In this document: piece after piece, positions 1 to 6,467 of the stretch
Numbering within the stretch: position 1 is the stretch's first letter
How the letters are laid out: each line of letters opens with the position of its first letter
Assembly: GCA_000437555.1 (NCBI GenBank)
Contig: FR901009.1
Span: 1 to 12,896 of the forward strand
Direction: 5' to 3'
DNA: 12,896 bases
From: Acidaminococcus sp. CAG:917
GTDB taxonomy: Bacteria; Bacillota; Clostridia; Christensenellales; CAG-917
The notes under the pieces: generated by a model
The model's database searches: none
What the model was told of the DNA's origin: nothing
The model's input: only the letters and a program-made list of their open reading frames with translations
Translations under genes and position numbers: made by a program

Positions 1-1
1 G

Positions 2-688
2 CTCTATTACTTCCTTGACCTTATCGGAATTTTGATTTCATTTGTCGTATCGGCTGCGCTTGCAATAGGAATGTTTGCATTTTCAAAGGGCAACGTGGGA
101 GTGGAGCCTGCCGAGCACGCCAACAGCAAATATAACGGCAGACCGCTCATAGATTTGACGTCGACGATATTCGCCATGTTTTATCCCGTATTGTTTTTGA
201 GCTGCGCTTTCGTCATAACGAAAAACTACAGCCCCATATACGCTTTGGTGTTTGCCGTGTTTATGCCGGTGCTCTGTGATACGTTTGCATACTGGGTGGG
301 CAGCACGGTAAAAGGCAAAAAGCTCTGTCCGTCAATTTCACCTAAAAAGACGATATCGGGAGCGATAGGGGGACTCATCGGAGCTATGCTCGCCTCCGTC
401 ATAATGTTTTTGATTTTCGAGTATTTCAATCTTTTGCCAATGCTCGGTTACGTTCCGTTTACCGACACAATGTGGAAATCCGCTCTGATTTATCTTGCAA
501 TCGGTTTTGTCGGCGGAGTGCTCTCACAGATTGGCGATATTGCCGCAAGCAGAATTAAAAGGGCGGTGGGTATCAAAGATTTCGGCAATCTTTTTCCCGG
601 TCACGGCGGAGCGATGGACAGGCTCGACAGCATTTTGTTTACCGTGGTACTGCTTGTCATAGCGTTTACGATTATCTATGCATTTTGA
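2..688 (+). CDS. cdsA: Phosphatidate cytidylyltransferase (CDP-diglyceride synthase), 3' part; 5' end outside window
   Basis: CdsA is an integral membrane enzyme that converts phosphatidic acid and CTP to CDP-diacylglycerol, the precursor of bacterial phospholipids. The frame is open from base 2, so the N-terminus is missing. A TTG at 32 is only an internal codon. The visible 228 or so residues contain several hydrophobic membrane segments. Near the C-terminus lies the family signature: SRIKR, then KD, then FPGHGGAMDRLDS (about nt 550-630), which carries the conserved acidic and basic residues of the CTP transferase site. An upstream conserved stretch, CDTFAYWVGSTVKGKK (about nt 277-321), is also typical. 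It ends in TGA, and no terminator is obvious right behind it. In Bacillota cdsA normally sits between uppS and dxr, and dxr is next here. Identity is secure from the signature. Confidence 0.95.
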   Translation, partial: LYYFLDLIGILISFVVSAALAIGMFAFSKGNVGVEPAEHANSKYNGRPLIDLTSTIFAMFYPVLFLSCAFVITKNYSPIYALVFAVFMPVLCDTFAYWVGSTVKGKKLCPSISPKKTISGAIGGLIGAMLASVIMFLIFEYFNLLPMLGYVPFTDTMWKSALIYLAIGFVGGVLSQIGDIAASRIKRAVGIKDFGNLFPGHGGAMDRLDSILFTVVLLVIAFTIIYAF

Positions 689-727
689 TTTTAAGGCTTG
701 ATTTTTAAAAGCAACACCCGAAAAGAA

Positions 728-763
728 AATGACTCATATAAACCGAAGTCGGTATAGGTCATT
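728..763. repeat. Imperfect two-stem inverted repeat downstream of cdsA
   Basis: AATGAC at 728-733 pairs with GTCATT at 758-763. Inside it, ACCG at 742-745 pairs with CGGT at 750-753 around an AAGT loop, with an internal bulge between the two stems. The flank on the + strand is A-rich rather than T-rich, so it is not a standard terminator for cdsA. Read on the - strand the structure would be followed by a short T-rich stretch. It could mark a processed 3' end or be a structured spacer; function is unknown. Confidence 0.4.
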
Positions 764-808
764 AAAATAAAAAGCTTAATGCTGAATATAAAATATAAAA
801 ATAAAAGT

Positions 809-921
809 ATTGAAACAAATGCATTGACATAAAAGATTGTAACAAAAGCATTGAAATATAAATATTGAAACAAAAGCATTGAAATGTAAAAGTTTCGAAG
901 CAGATGCATTGAAATAAAAGC
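809..921. repeat. Degenerate tandem repeat, eight units of 13-15 nt, consensus ATTGAAAYAAAAGC
   Basis: Eight consecutive units start at about 809, 823, 836, 850, 864, 878, 893 and 908, most beginning ATTGAAA. Units 1, 3, 5 and 8 are nearly identical (ATTGAAACAAATGC, ATTGTAACAAAAGC, ATTGAAACAAAAGC, ATTGAAATAAAAGC), and unit 7 is the most diverged. The array lies wholly in the cdsA-dxr spacer. A 72-codon open frame on the - strand across it is a by-product of the repeat and has low-complexity F/Y/L-rich content. Several units contain TTGAAA, which resembles a -35 hexamer. The array may be slippage-generated spacer DNA or an A-rich upstream element for the dxr promoter. Confidence 0.75.
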
Positions 922-936
922 AATAGCTATTAAAAT
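909..936 (+). promoter_or_regulatory. Candidate sigma-A-type promoter for dxr
   Basis: TTGAAA at 909-914 and TAAAAT at 931-936 are separated by 16 nt; each matches the consensus at five of six positions. Transcription would start near 943 and give a leader of about 78 nt that includes the inverted repeat at 991-1009. The -35 lies in the last unit of the tandem repeat. Such matches arise by chance in AT-rich spacers, so confidence is modest. The long gap after cdsA does make a separate dxr promoter plausible. Confidence 0.4.
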
Positions 937-990
937 AAAAGTCTAAACGATTAAACCAACTAAAGACAGAAAATAAGTTTGAAAATAAAT

Positions 991-1009
991 TTTCGGCATA
1001 ATGCCGAAA
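991..1009 (+). promoter_or_regulatory. Perfect inverted repeat directly upstream of the dxr ribosome binding site
   Basis: TTTCGGCAT and ATGCCGAAA are exact reverse complements around a single A. As RNA this folds as a 7-bp stem TTTCGGC/GCCGAAA with an ATAAT loop. The dxr Shine-Dalgarno sequence GAGGAAG (1010-1016) begins at the next base. The hairpin could protect the 5' end, tune translation, or be a DNA operator half-site pair. No U-run follows, so it is not a terminator. The symmetry is seen directly; the role is inferred. Confidence 0.5.
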
Positions 1010-1020
1010 GAGGAAGAAGT

Positions 1021-2121
1021 ATGAAAAAAATTGTTATTTTAGGTTCAACGGGTTCAATAGGCAAACAGGCACTTGAAATTGTGCGCCGTTTTCCCGACGA
1101 TTTCAAGGTAGTGGGACTTGCGGCACACAGCAAGGCGGAAGCGCTTGCCGACCAGATTGAAAGATATCAACCCGATTATTACTACCTTGCAGAAGGTAAA
1201 ATCTCCGTTAAGGGAGCAAAGAAGCTTTCCTCGCTTGAGGAACTTGCGTCTGTCGACTGTGACCTTGTGCTCTGCGCCGTAAACGGACTCGACGGACTTA
1301 AACCTTCGCTTGCCGCTCTCAGAAAGGGAACCCCTCTTGCGGCGGCAAACAAGGAAGCGCTTGTATGCGGCGGAAAACTCATGTGGAAAACCGCAAGGGA
1401 AAACAATACCACGATTATTCCTGTTGACAGCGAACACTCCGCTCTTTGGCAGTGTATGGTGGGGGAAAACAAGGCGAACGTCAAAAAGATGTACATAACG
1501 GCGAGCGGCGGAGCGCTGAGAGATATGCCTAAATCGGCAATAGAAAAAGTTAAGGCAAGGCAGGCGCTTCAGCACCCGATATGGAATATGGGCAAAAAGA
1601 TTACCATCGATTCGGCAACGCTGTTCAACAAAGGCCTCGAGGTCATTGAAGCCGTCAAACTGTTTGAGATAGAGCCGTCGCAAATTGACGTTTTGCTTCA
1701 TCCGCAGAGCATTGTGCACGCAATGGTGCAGTTTAACGATAATTCCTTTAAGGCGTCCATTGCCGCTCCCGATATGCTTTTGCCGATTGAGCTTGCGCTC
1801 TATTATCCCGACAGGGGTATTAACATTATTTCAAACCTTGACTTTGCAAAACTCAAAACGCTCGAGTTCGGCTCGGTCGACCATGACAGATTCCCGTGTC
1901 TCAAAATAGCGCTTAATGCGCTCAAGGCGGGCGACGGTGCATGCGTTGCCGTATCTTCTGCCGACGAAGTGCTTGTCCAAAAATATTTAAACGACGAGAT
2001 AGGTTTTTACGATATATCCGATTCTTTGGAAAGGGTATTGCTTAAATTCGGTGAATGCCAAATTGAAACGCTTGACGACGTTTTCGCCCTTGACGCCGAA
2101 GTCAGAAAGTATTTGAAATAG
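1021..2121 (+). CDS. dxr: 1-deoxy-D-xylulose 5-phosphate reductoisomerase
   Basis: This cytosolic NADPH-dependent enzyme makes 2-C-methyl-D-erythritol 4-phosphate from DXP, the first committed step of the MEP isoprenoid pathway. I choose ATG 1021 (366 aa) because it follows GAGGAAG at good spacing and gives the usual MKKIVILGSTGSIG start; an in-frame GTG/TTG-type extension from 979 would run through the inverted repeat. The NADPH-binding loop GSTGSIG is at residues 8-14 and NKE at 110-112. The metal ligands D136 and E138 lie in PVDSEHSA and E207 in NKGLEVIEA, with HPQSIVHAMVQF after them. ASGGALR replaces the more common ASGGPFR. Length is slightly below the E. coli enzyme (398 aa) but no domain is missing. 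The gene is bounded by a spacer on the left and a strong terminator on the right, so it may be monocistronic. Confidence 0.97.
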   Translation: MKKIVILGSTGSIGKQALEIVRRFPDDFKVVGLAAHSKAEALADQIERYQPDYYYLAEGKISVKGAKKLSSLEELASVDCDLVLCAVNGLDGLKPSLAALRKGTPLAAANKEALVCGGKLMWKTARENNTTIIPVDSEHSALWQCMVGENKANVKKMYITASGGALRDMPKSAIEKVKARQALQHPIWNMGKKITIDSATLFNKGLEVIEAVKLFEIEPSQIDVLLHPQSIVHAMVQFNDNSFKASIAAPDMLLPIELALYYPDRGINIISNLDFAKLKTLEFGSVDHDRFPCLKIALNALKAGDGACVAVSSADEVLVQKYLNDEIGFYDISDSLERVLLKFGECQIETLDDVFALDAEVRKYLK

Positions 2122-2172
2122 GAAGATATTTAACGGACAGTCTTTGGGTGCTATGTATCTTTTTGACGGTAA

Positions 2173-2224
2173 CCGAGAAAGAGCTTTATCCGAGAAAGAG
2201 CTTTATCCGAGAAAAAGCTTTTAT
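2173..2224. repeat. Three-unit 17/18-nt tandem repeat (CCGAGAAAGAGCTTTAT)
   Basis: Units lie at 2173-2189, 2190-2206 and 2207-2224. The first two are identical; the third differs by one G-to-A change and one extra T. The array sits between the dxr stop and the dxr terminator, so it would be in the dxr 3' untranslated region. Units contain short complementary pieces (AAAGAGCTTT), so the RNA could form small hairpins. Most likely a recent slippage duplication; no function can be assigned. Confidence 0.8.
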
Positions 2225-2250
2225 AATAAATCATAAAACTCAAACTTTTT

Positions 2251-2279
2251 CGCCCGAAATTCGGGCGTTTTTAATTTTT
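2251..2279 (+). terminator. Rho-independent terminator after dxr
   Basis: CGCCCG at 2251-2256 pairs with CGGGCG at 2262-2267 around AAATT; the symmetry extends to CGCCCGAA/TTCGGGCG. The stem is followed at once by TTTTT, AA and TTTTT. A GC-rich stem followed by a U-tract, 130 nt after the dxr stop, makes this the clearest terminator in the window. It separates dxr from the rseP unit. Confidence 0.9.
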
Positions 2280-2466
2280 CGGTCGATTACATTTATATAA
2301 AATCGATTAAAATATAATAGTTAAACGGCTTTATATCACTCGCCGGCGAACAGCGACGCCGAACTGTCGTAAAATATAATATAAATTTAATCAGCAGTAA
2401 AACAGGAAGTTAAAAATTGCGACTAAAATTTGTCATTTGCGAAAAACCGTCGGCGTTTTTACAAGC

Positions 2467-2475
2467 TGTTATAAT
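2467..2475 (+). promoter_or_regulatory. Extended -10 promoter element (TGTTATAAT) upstream of rseP
   Basis: The nonamer matches TGnTATAAT exactly, with a perfect TATAAT at 2470-2475. No good -35 hexamer lies at 16-18 nt upstream, which is acceptable for extended -10 promoters. Transcription would start near 2482, giving a leader of about 165 nt to rseP that contains the hairpin/T-run at 2512-2529. Inference from sequence only. Confidence 0.4.
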
Positions 2476-2511
2476 AGGCAGTATTAATTAAAACAAACAG
2501 TTTAAAATAAG

Positions 2512-2529
2512 AACGACAGTCGTTTTTTT
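2512..2529 (+). terminator. Weak terminator-like hairpin with T7 tract in the rseP leader region
   Basis: AACGA at 2512-2516 pairs with TCGTT at 2520-2524 around CAG, and seven T follow from 2523. The stem is short, so it is a weak terminator at best. Its location about 30 nt after the extended -10 start point would yield a tiny transcript if it acted, or a leaky attenuator ahead of rseP. Confidence 0.25.
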
Positions 2530-2570
2530 GTTAAATTAAAACCGTATTTAAATTTATTGACTAAAGCCTA

Positions 2571-2599
2571 TTGAAAAAAATTTTATTTTTTGCCATAAT
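2571..2599 (+). promoter_or_regulatory. Candidate sigma-A-type promoter for rseP-ispG-exonuclease unit
   Basis: TTGAAA at 2571-2576 and CATAAT at 2594-2599 are spaced by 17 nt, each with five of six consensus bases. The start point would be near 2606, about 42 nt before the rseP ATG. It lies after the dxr terminator and before three closely spaced genes, so it is the best candidate for driving them. A TTGACT at 2557-2562 is a possible alternative -35 with a poor -10. Confidence 0.5.
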
Positions 2600-2647
2600 A
2601 AATAAAAAGGGTATTGCCTTTAAAAAATAATAATATAATTAAACGAT

Positions 2648-3865
2648 ATGAACTACGCTCTTTCAACAACGGCAGCCGAAGTTTTTACCTATATAGGATT
2701 TGTTATCCTTGCCATACTTGCTCTTATGGTGATGATTGTCATTCATGAGCTTGGTCATTACCTTGCAGGAAAATGGCTGGGATTTAAAATAAACGAATTT
2801 GCGATAGGTTTCGGTCCTCCGATTTTTAAACACAGAGCCAAAAGCGGCGAGCTTTTTACTTTGCGTCCGATACCCATCGGCGGTTTTTGCGCTTTTGCGG
2901 GAGAGGATGAGGATAACCCCGACCCGAAAGCGTTTAACAATCAAAAGCCTTGGAAAAGGCTTATTGTCCTATTTTCGGGAGCGTTTTTCAACTTTTTGTC
3001 GTCTATATTTTTTATCACACTGTTCTTTTCGGTGTACGGTCAGGTTTTGCCGACCGTCACCACGACTTCCGATTCCGCCTACTTTCAGGAGGGCGACGCA
3101 ATACTCTCCATAGACGGAAAACAGTCAAACATACTGATGCCCGAAGACGTTGAGGCGGTTTTTGAAAAAGCGGGCAATACGGCGACGTTTAAAGTTTTAC
3201 GAATGGGAAAAACAGTCACTTTCACCGCCTCGAAATCCTATCACGCCGCTTTTGCCGACGGCGACGTCATAATCAAAATAAATTCCACTTCGCTTAGCGA
3301 GGACGATTATATAAATTATTCTACCGAAGCCGATAAAATAGAAGACTATGTAACGGATAAGGCAACCTTTGTAGTGCAAAGGGGCGACTCTCAAGTGACC
3401 GTCGTCGCCGAGATGCACGAGGGACAATGGTCTTATTACGGCTACGGAATAACGAGGTCGATGGGTATTGTCAGGCTTCCGTTCTTCACGGCACTTGGCA
3501 GGTCGTTCGGCTTTGCGTTTTTTGTAGTGTTTAAAATACTCGCTTCGCTCGGAGGGCTTATAACGGGCAAAATTGCTCTTAGCACGGCCGGAGGAACGAT
3601 TACCGTCGTAAAAACTATTGCCGAATCGACGATGATGAGTTTCTCTAACTTTTTGTATATCATTGCGATTATATCGGCAAACCTTGCCGTTATGAATTTG
3701 CTTCCGATACCTGCTCTTGACGGCGCACGAATGGTTTTCACCGTCATAGAGTGGATAAGGGGCAAGCCTTTAAACCGAAAAGTGGAAGGAATTATCCACA
3801 CCGTGGGGCTTATTTTGCTTTTGCTTTTGACGGTATTCCTTGACATATTCCACCTTGTGAGTTAA
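2648..3865 (+). CDS. rseP: Site-2 intramembrane zinc metalloprotease, RseP/RasP family (M50)
   Basis: This membrane protease cuts transmembrane segments, in Bacillota typically anti-sigma factors and signal peptide remnants. The 405-residue protein has the zinc motif HELGH at residues 33-37 inside the first membrane helix (about 12-33). The partner motif NLLPIPALDG is at 350-359, with D358 as the third zinc ligand. Further membrane segments lie near 105-130, 281-303, 333-350 and 384-404. Between them is a soluble region with two PDZ-like GD-[AV]-I signatures (near residues 148-153 and 206-210), so it may hold tandem PDZ domains. Length is close to the family norm of about 420. The start ATG has no recognisable Shine-Dalgarno sequence; upstream is almost pure A/T. 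It is followed after 9 nt by ispG, as in many Bacillota. Its substrate cannot be told from here. Confidence 0.95.
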   Translation: MNYALSTTAAEVFTYIGFVILAILALMVMIVIHELGHYLAGKWLGFKINEFAIGFGPPIFKHRAKSGELFTLRPIPIGGFCAFAGEDEDNPDPKAFNNQKPWKRLIVLFSGAFFNFLSSIFFITLFFSVYGQVLPTVTTTSDSAYFQEGDAILSIDGKQSNILMPEDVEAVFEKAGNTATFKVLRMGKTVTFTASKSYHAAFADGDVIIKINSTSLSEDDYINYSTEADKIEDYVTDKATFVVQRGDSQVTVVAEMHEGQWSYYGYGITRSMGIVRLPFFTALGRSFGFAFFVVFKILASLGGLITGKIALSTAGGTITVVKTIAESTMMSFSNFLYIIAIISANLAVMNLLPIPALDGARMVFTVIEWIRGKPLNRKVEGIIHTVGLILLLLLTVFLDIFHLVS

Positions 3866-3874
3866 ATTTAATGT

Positions 3875-4912
3875 ATGAAAAATATCGTCTACTGCGGCGG
3901 CGTTCCTATCGGAGGAGATTATATATCGGTGCAATCGATGTTAAACGTTTCTCCGTATGACGTCGACGCTTCTTTATTGCAGATAGATTCTCTCAAAAAG
4001 GCTAAATGCGACATAGTGCGCCTTGCCGTGCCGGACGTTAAGGCGGCAACCGTCTTAAAAGATATCGTCAGGCGTTCTGCACTTCCTATTGTGGCGGATA
4101 TACACTTTTCTGCCGCTCTTGCCGTAAAATCTATTGAAGCAGGGGTGGCGAAAATAAGACTTAATCCCGGAAACGTAAAAGGCGACCTTAAAAGGGTGGT
4201 CGATATGGCAAAAGAGAGAAAAATTCCCATTCGCATAGGAATAAATCACGGTTCTATCGAAAAAGAATTTAAAAATCTTCCCGTTTCAGAAGCCCTTGTG
4301 GCGAGTGCAATAAAGCAAGTCGATTTGCTTGAAAAACTTTCTTTTTCGGACATTGTCATATCGGTGAAATCTTCAAGTGTTGCGGATACCGTTGAGGCAT
4401 ATGAAAAGCTTTCAAAACTTTGTTATCCGCTTCACATCGGCGTTACCGAGGCAGGGACAAAAGAAAACGGAATTATAAAAAATTCCATGGCAATAGGGGC
4501 GTTGTTGCTTAGGGGAATAGGCGATACGATTCGTGTTTCTCTCTCTTGCGACCCCGTCGAGGAAGTTTTGTGCGCTCGGAAAATGCTCAATTTCTTAGGG
4601 ATCAGAAAGGATATGATAGAAGTTATATCCTGTCCGACGTGCGGAAGAACAAAAATCGACGTTGCCTCGATTGCCGAAAAGGTAGAAAAGGAATTTTTTA
4701 ACCTTTCCAAACCGCTTAAAATCGCCGTTATGGGCTGCGTGGTAAACGGAATAGGCGAGAGCGAAGGCGCAGACGTAGGTTTGGCGGGCGGCAAGGAAAA
4801 ATCCTCCGTTTTTATGGACGGAAAAATCGTCGAAACGGTTGAAAACGATAAAATATTCGATACCCTTAAAAAATACATTTTGATAAAGGCAGAAGAAAAA
4901 ATAAATGAGTAG
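3875..4912 (+). CDS. ispG: (E)-4-hydroxy-3-methylbut-2-enyl-diphosphate synthase (HMBPP synthase)
   Basis: IspG (GcpE) is a 4Fe-4S enzyme that reduces methylerythritol cyclodiphosphate to HMBPP, the penultimate MEP-pathway step. The 345-residue protein has the conserved ISVQSM start region, the TIM-barrel part, and the cluster ligands C253 and C256 in SCPTCGR, C288 in MGCVVNG, and E295, the residue equivalent to the iron-binding Glu of characterised IspG. The family motif NGPGE reads NGIGE here, an unusual Pro-to-Ile change at 293, with all ligands kept. It starts 9 nt after rseP with only a weak upstream GTGAG, so coupling to rseP translation is likely. Its end overlaps the next gene by 8 nt. 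Together with dxr this shows an MEP pathway. Confidence 0.97.
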   Translation: MKNIVYCGGVPIGGDYISVQSMLNVSPYDVDASLLQIDSLKKAKCDIVRLAVPDVKAATVLKDIVRRSALPIVADIHFSAALAVKSIEAGVAKIRLNPGNVKGDLKRVVDMAKERKIPIRIGINHGSIEKEFKNLPVSEALVASAIKQVDLLEKLSFSDIVISVKSSSVADTVEAYEKLSKLCYPLHIGVTEAGTKENGIIKNSMAIGALLLRGIGDTIRVSLSCDPVEEVLCARKMLNFLGIRKDMIEVISCPTCGRTKIDVASIAEKVEKEFFNLSKPLKIAVMGCVVNGIGESEGADVGLAGGKEKSSVFMDGKIVETVENDKIFDTLKKYILIKAEEKINE

Positions 4913-6467
4913 ATTTTTTGATGAGTTTAAGATAAAATCGGCAAACAAATATCCTATGCTTAAGTTTAAAGAGAGCATATATTATGAAGACAGACGTTTG
5001 CTCGTCGTTAAATTCATTGTGTCCGTTTATGACGCTTCGCTTATAACCGAGAGCGACGAAGCGCAAATAAAAAAAATTGTCGAAGAAATTATTCCCGACG
5101 TCAACATAGACGTAGTATTTGAAAGGACGCTTGCCGATGCCGACGTGGTGACGACGCGCCTTTTTCAATTTTTCAAAGATAATTATCCCGCTTATTTCAA
5201 CTATCTGAAAAAAGAAAATCTAAATGTGACGGTGGAGGACGGTTTAATAACCGTCGAAATTAAATTTGAAAAAACTCTCGCAAAAATCATAGAGGACAAA
5301 GAGCCTGAAATAGAGGAGTTTTTGTCTAAAAATTTTAATTCTGAAATCGACGTAAAAATTCTTGAGATGCCCAACAATACCGACGATGAACTCGTCATAG
5401 ACAGGGTGATATACGAGCACGCCAAGGTGATAACGGTAAAAGAAGAAAAAAAGCTCTATTCACGTTTCCGTTCAAGCGGAGCAATCGGCGGTATGCCTAC
5501 TTACATATCAGAGATTAAAGGCGCGGCAGAGGGAGTCACGCTGTGCGGAAAGGTTTCAAATATATCGTTTAGAGAGTATCAGAATAAACGCTATGACGGC
5601 GTCAACAAAAAAGAACCTGAAAAATTAAAACTTTATAAATGGACTCTGAACGATACGACAAAATCCATAGAATGCGTCGCTTTTCCGTCGCTTGCGCAGG
5701 AGCCTATGCTCGACGCCTTGCAGGACAATCTTCATGTTTTGTGTTACGGAAACGTGACGGACGGGCGTTACGGAGGACTTCAATATACCGTAAGCGATAT
5801 AGCTTTAGCTACAATAGATTTTAGTTCAATCAAAAACGAAGAGGCGTCTAAACCCGTTCCTAAAGGATACAGCTTTGTTTTTCCCAAACCTTATGAGGAA
5901 TTAAATCAGGCTAGTTTGTTTGACACTCAAAAGGAAATAACTTGTTCGCTTAAAGACAAAAGCTATGTAGTTTTCGACTTTGAAACAACGGGACTTACGG
6001 TTACGGATAAAATTATAGAGATTGGAGCGGTAAAAATCGTAAACGGAAAAATAACCGAAACGTTCGATACCCTCGTCAATCCTGAGATGCCCATACCCAA
6101 AGGGGCTAGTGACGTCAACCATATTACGGACGAAATGGTGGAGCTTTCGCCGACTTTTGAAACGGTTGCCGCCGATTTTTACCGTTTTACATACGGCTCT
6201 GCGCTTGTTGCGCATAATATAGCTTTCGATTTTTCTTTTTTATACCGTCAATCGAAAGAGTGCGGATATATATACAAAGACATAGAGCTCATCGACACTT
6301 TGGCACTGGCAAGAACGTATGTCAAGGGCACTAAGGTATTTAATCTCGGTTCTCTCACCAAACTGTTGGGAATATCGCTTGAGGACGCTCACAGAGCGCT
6401 TGCCGATACGGTTGCCACCGCTAAACTTTTTATTGAACTTTGCAAACTCAAAGACGGAACGAATTGA
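4905..6467 (+). CDS. PolC-derived DEDDh exonuclease with PolC N-terminal and OB domains, lacking PHP and polymerase
   Basis: The 520-residue protein occupies the position where Bacillota carry polC (between ispG and rimP) and resembles only its N-terminal third. Residues 1-200 look like the PolC N-terminal domain. About 205-312 form an OB-fold region (begins GVTLCGKVSNISF; later VLCYGNVTDGRYGGLQYTV). About 352-515 are a DnaQ-type 3'-5' exonuclease with an intact DEDDh site: D358 and E360 (DFETTG), D442 (HNIAFD), H496 and D501 (HRALADT). Canonical PolC has a PHP segment before the exonuclease, and the rest of PHP plus palm, thumb and fingers after it; all are absent. The linker instead holds QASLF at 335-339, like a sliding-clamp-binding pentapeptide. 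The stop is clean and no frame downstream continues the homology. The start overlaps the ispG end by 8 nt, suggesting translational coupling. Proofreading by a separate subunit is an inference; repair nuclease is an alternative. Confidence 0.85.
   Translation: MSRFFDEFKIKSANKYPMLKFKESIYYEDRRLLVVKFIVSVYDASLITESDEAQIKKIVEEIIPDVNIDVVFERTLADADVVTTRLFQFFKDNYPAYFNYLKKENLNVTVEDGLITVEIKFEKTLAKIIEDKEPEIEEFLSKNFNSEIDVKILEMPNNTDDELVIDRVIYEHAKVITVKEEKKLYSRFRSSGAIGGMPTYISEIKGAAEGVTLCGKVSNISFREYQNKRYDGVNKKEPEKLKLYKWTLNDTTKSIECVAFPSLAQEPMLDALQDNLHVLCYGNVTDGRYGGLQYTVSDIALATIDFSSIKNEEASKPVPKGYSFVFPKPYEELNQASLFDTQKEITCSLKDKSYVVFDFETTGLTVTDKIIEIGAVKIVNGKITETFDTLVNPEMPIPKGASDVNHITDEMVELSPTFETVAADFYRFTYGSALVAHNIAFDFSFLYRQSKECGYIYKDIELIDTLALARTYVKGTKVFNLGSLTKLLGISLEDAHRALADTVATAKLFIELCKLKDGTN

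Larger units (their letters stand above)
2280..2647. other. AT-rich intergenic region between dxr terminator and rseP, no gene seen
   Basis: I see no plausible coding frame here with a ribosome binding site. The stretch is strongly AT-rich apart from a short GC-rich patch at 2340-2361, where CGGCG at 2344-2348 can pair with CGCCG at 2357-2361. It carries several TATAAT-like hexamers (for example 2313-2318) without good -35 partners, an extended -10 near 2467, a weak hairpin with a T7 run near 2512, and a better promoter candidate at 2571-2599. No known riboswitch class is recognised. Confidence 0.6.

Noticed and set aside
691..909. 72-codon open frame on the - strand in the cdsA-dxr spacer
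   Set aside because: The peptide is a low-complexity F/Y/L-rich product of the tandem repeat, with no ribosome binding site.
809..921. CRISPR array
   Set aside because: Units are directly adjacent, 13-15 nt and degenerate, without unique spacers; it is a plain tandem repeat and no cas genes are near.
1054..1719. 221-codon open frame on the - strand inside dxr
   Set aside because: It lies wholly opposite a clearly identified gene, has no ribosome binding site, and its translation is Arg/Cys/Phe-rich without any recognisable motif; a frame shadow.
2280..2460. Riboswitch or small RNA gene in the dxr-rseP spacer
   Set aside because: Only a short GC-rich hairpin near 2344-2361 stands out; no known aptamer core or paired promoter and terminator frame it.
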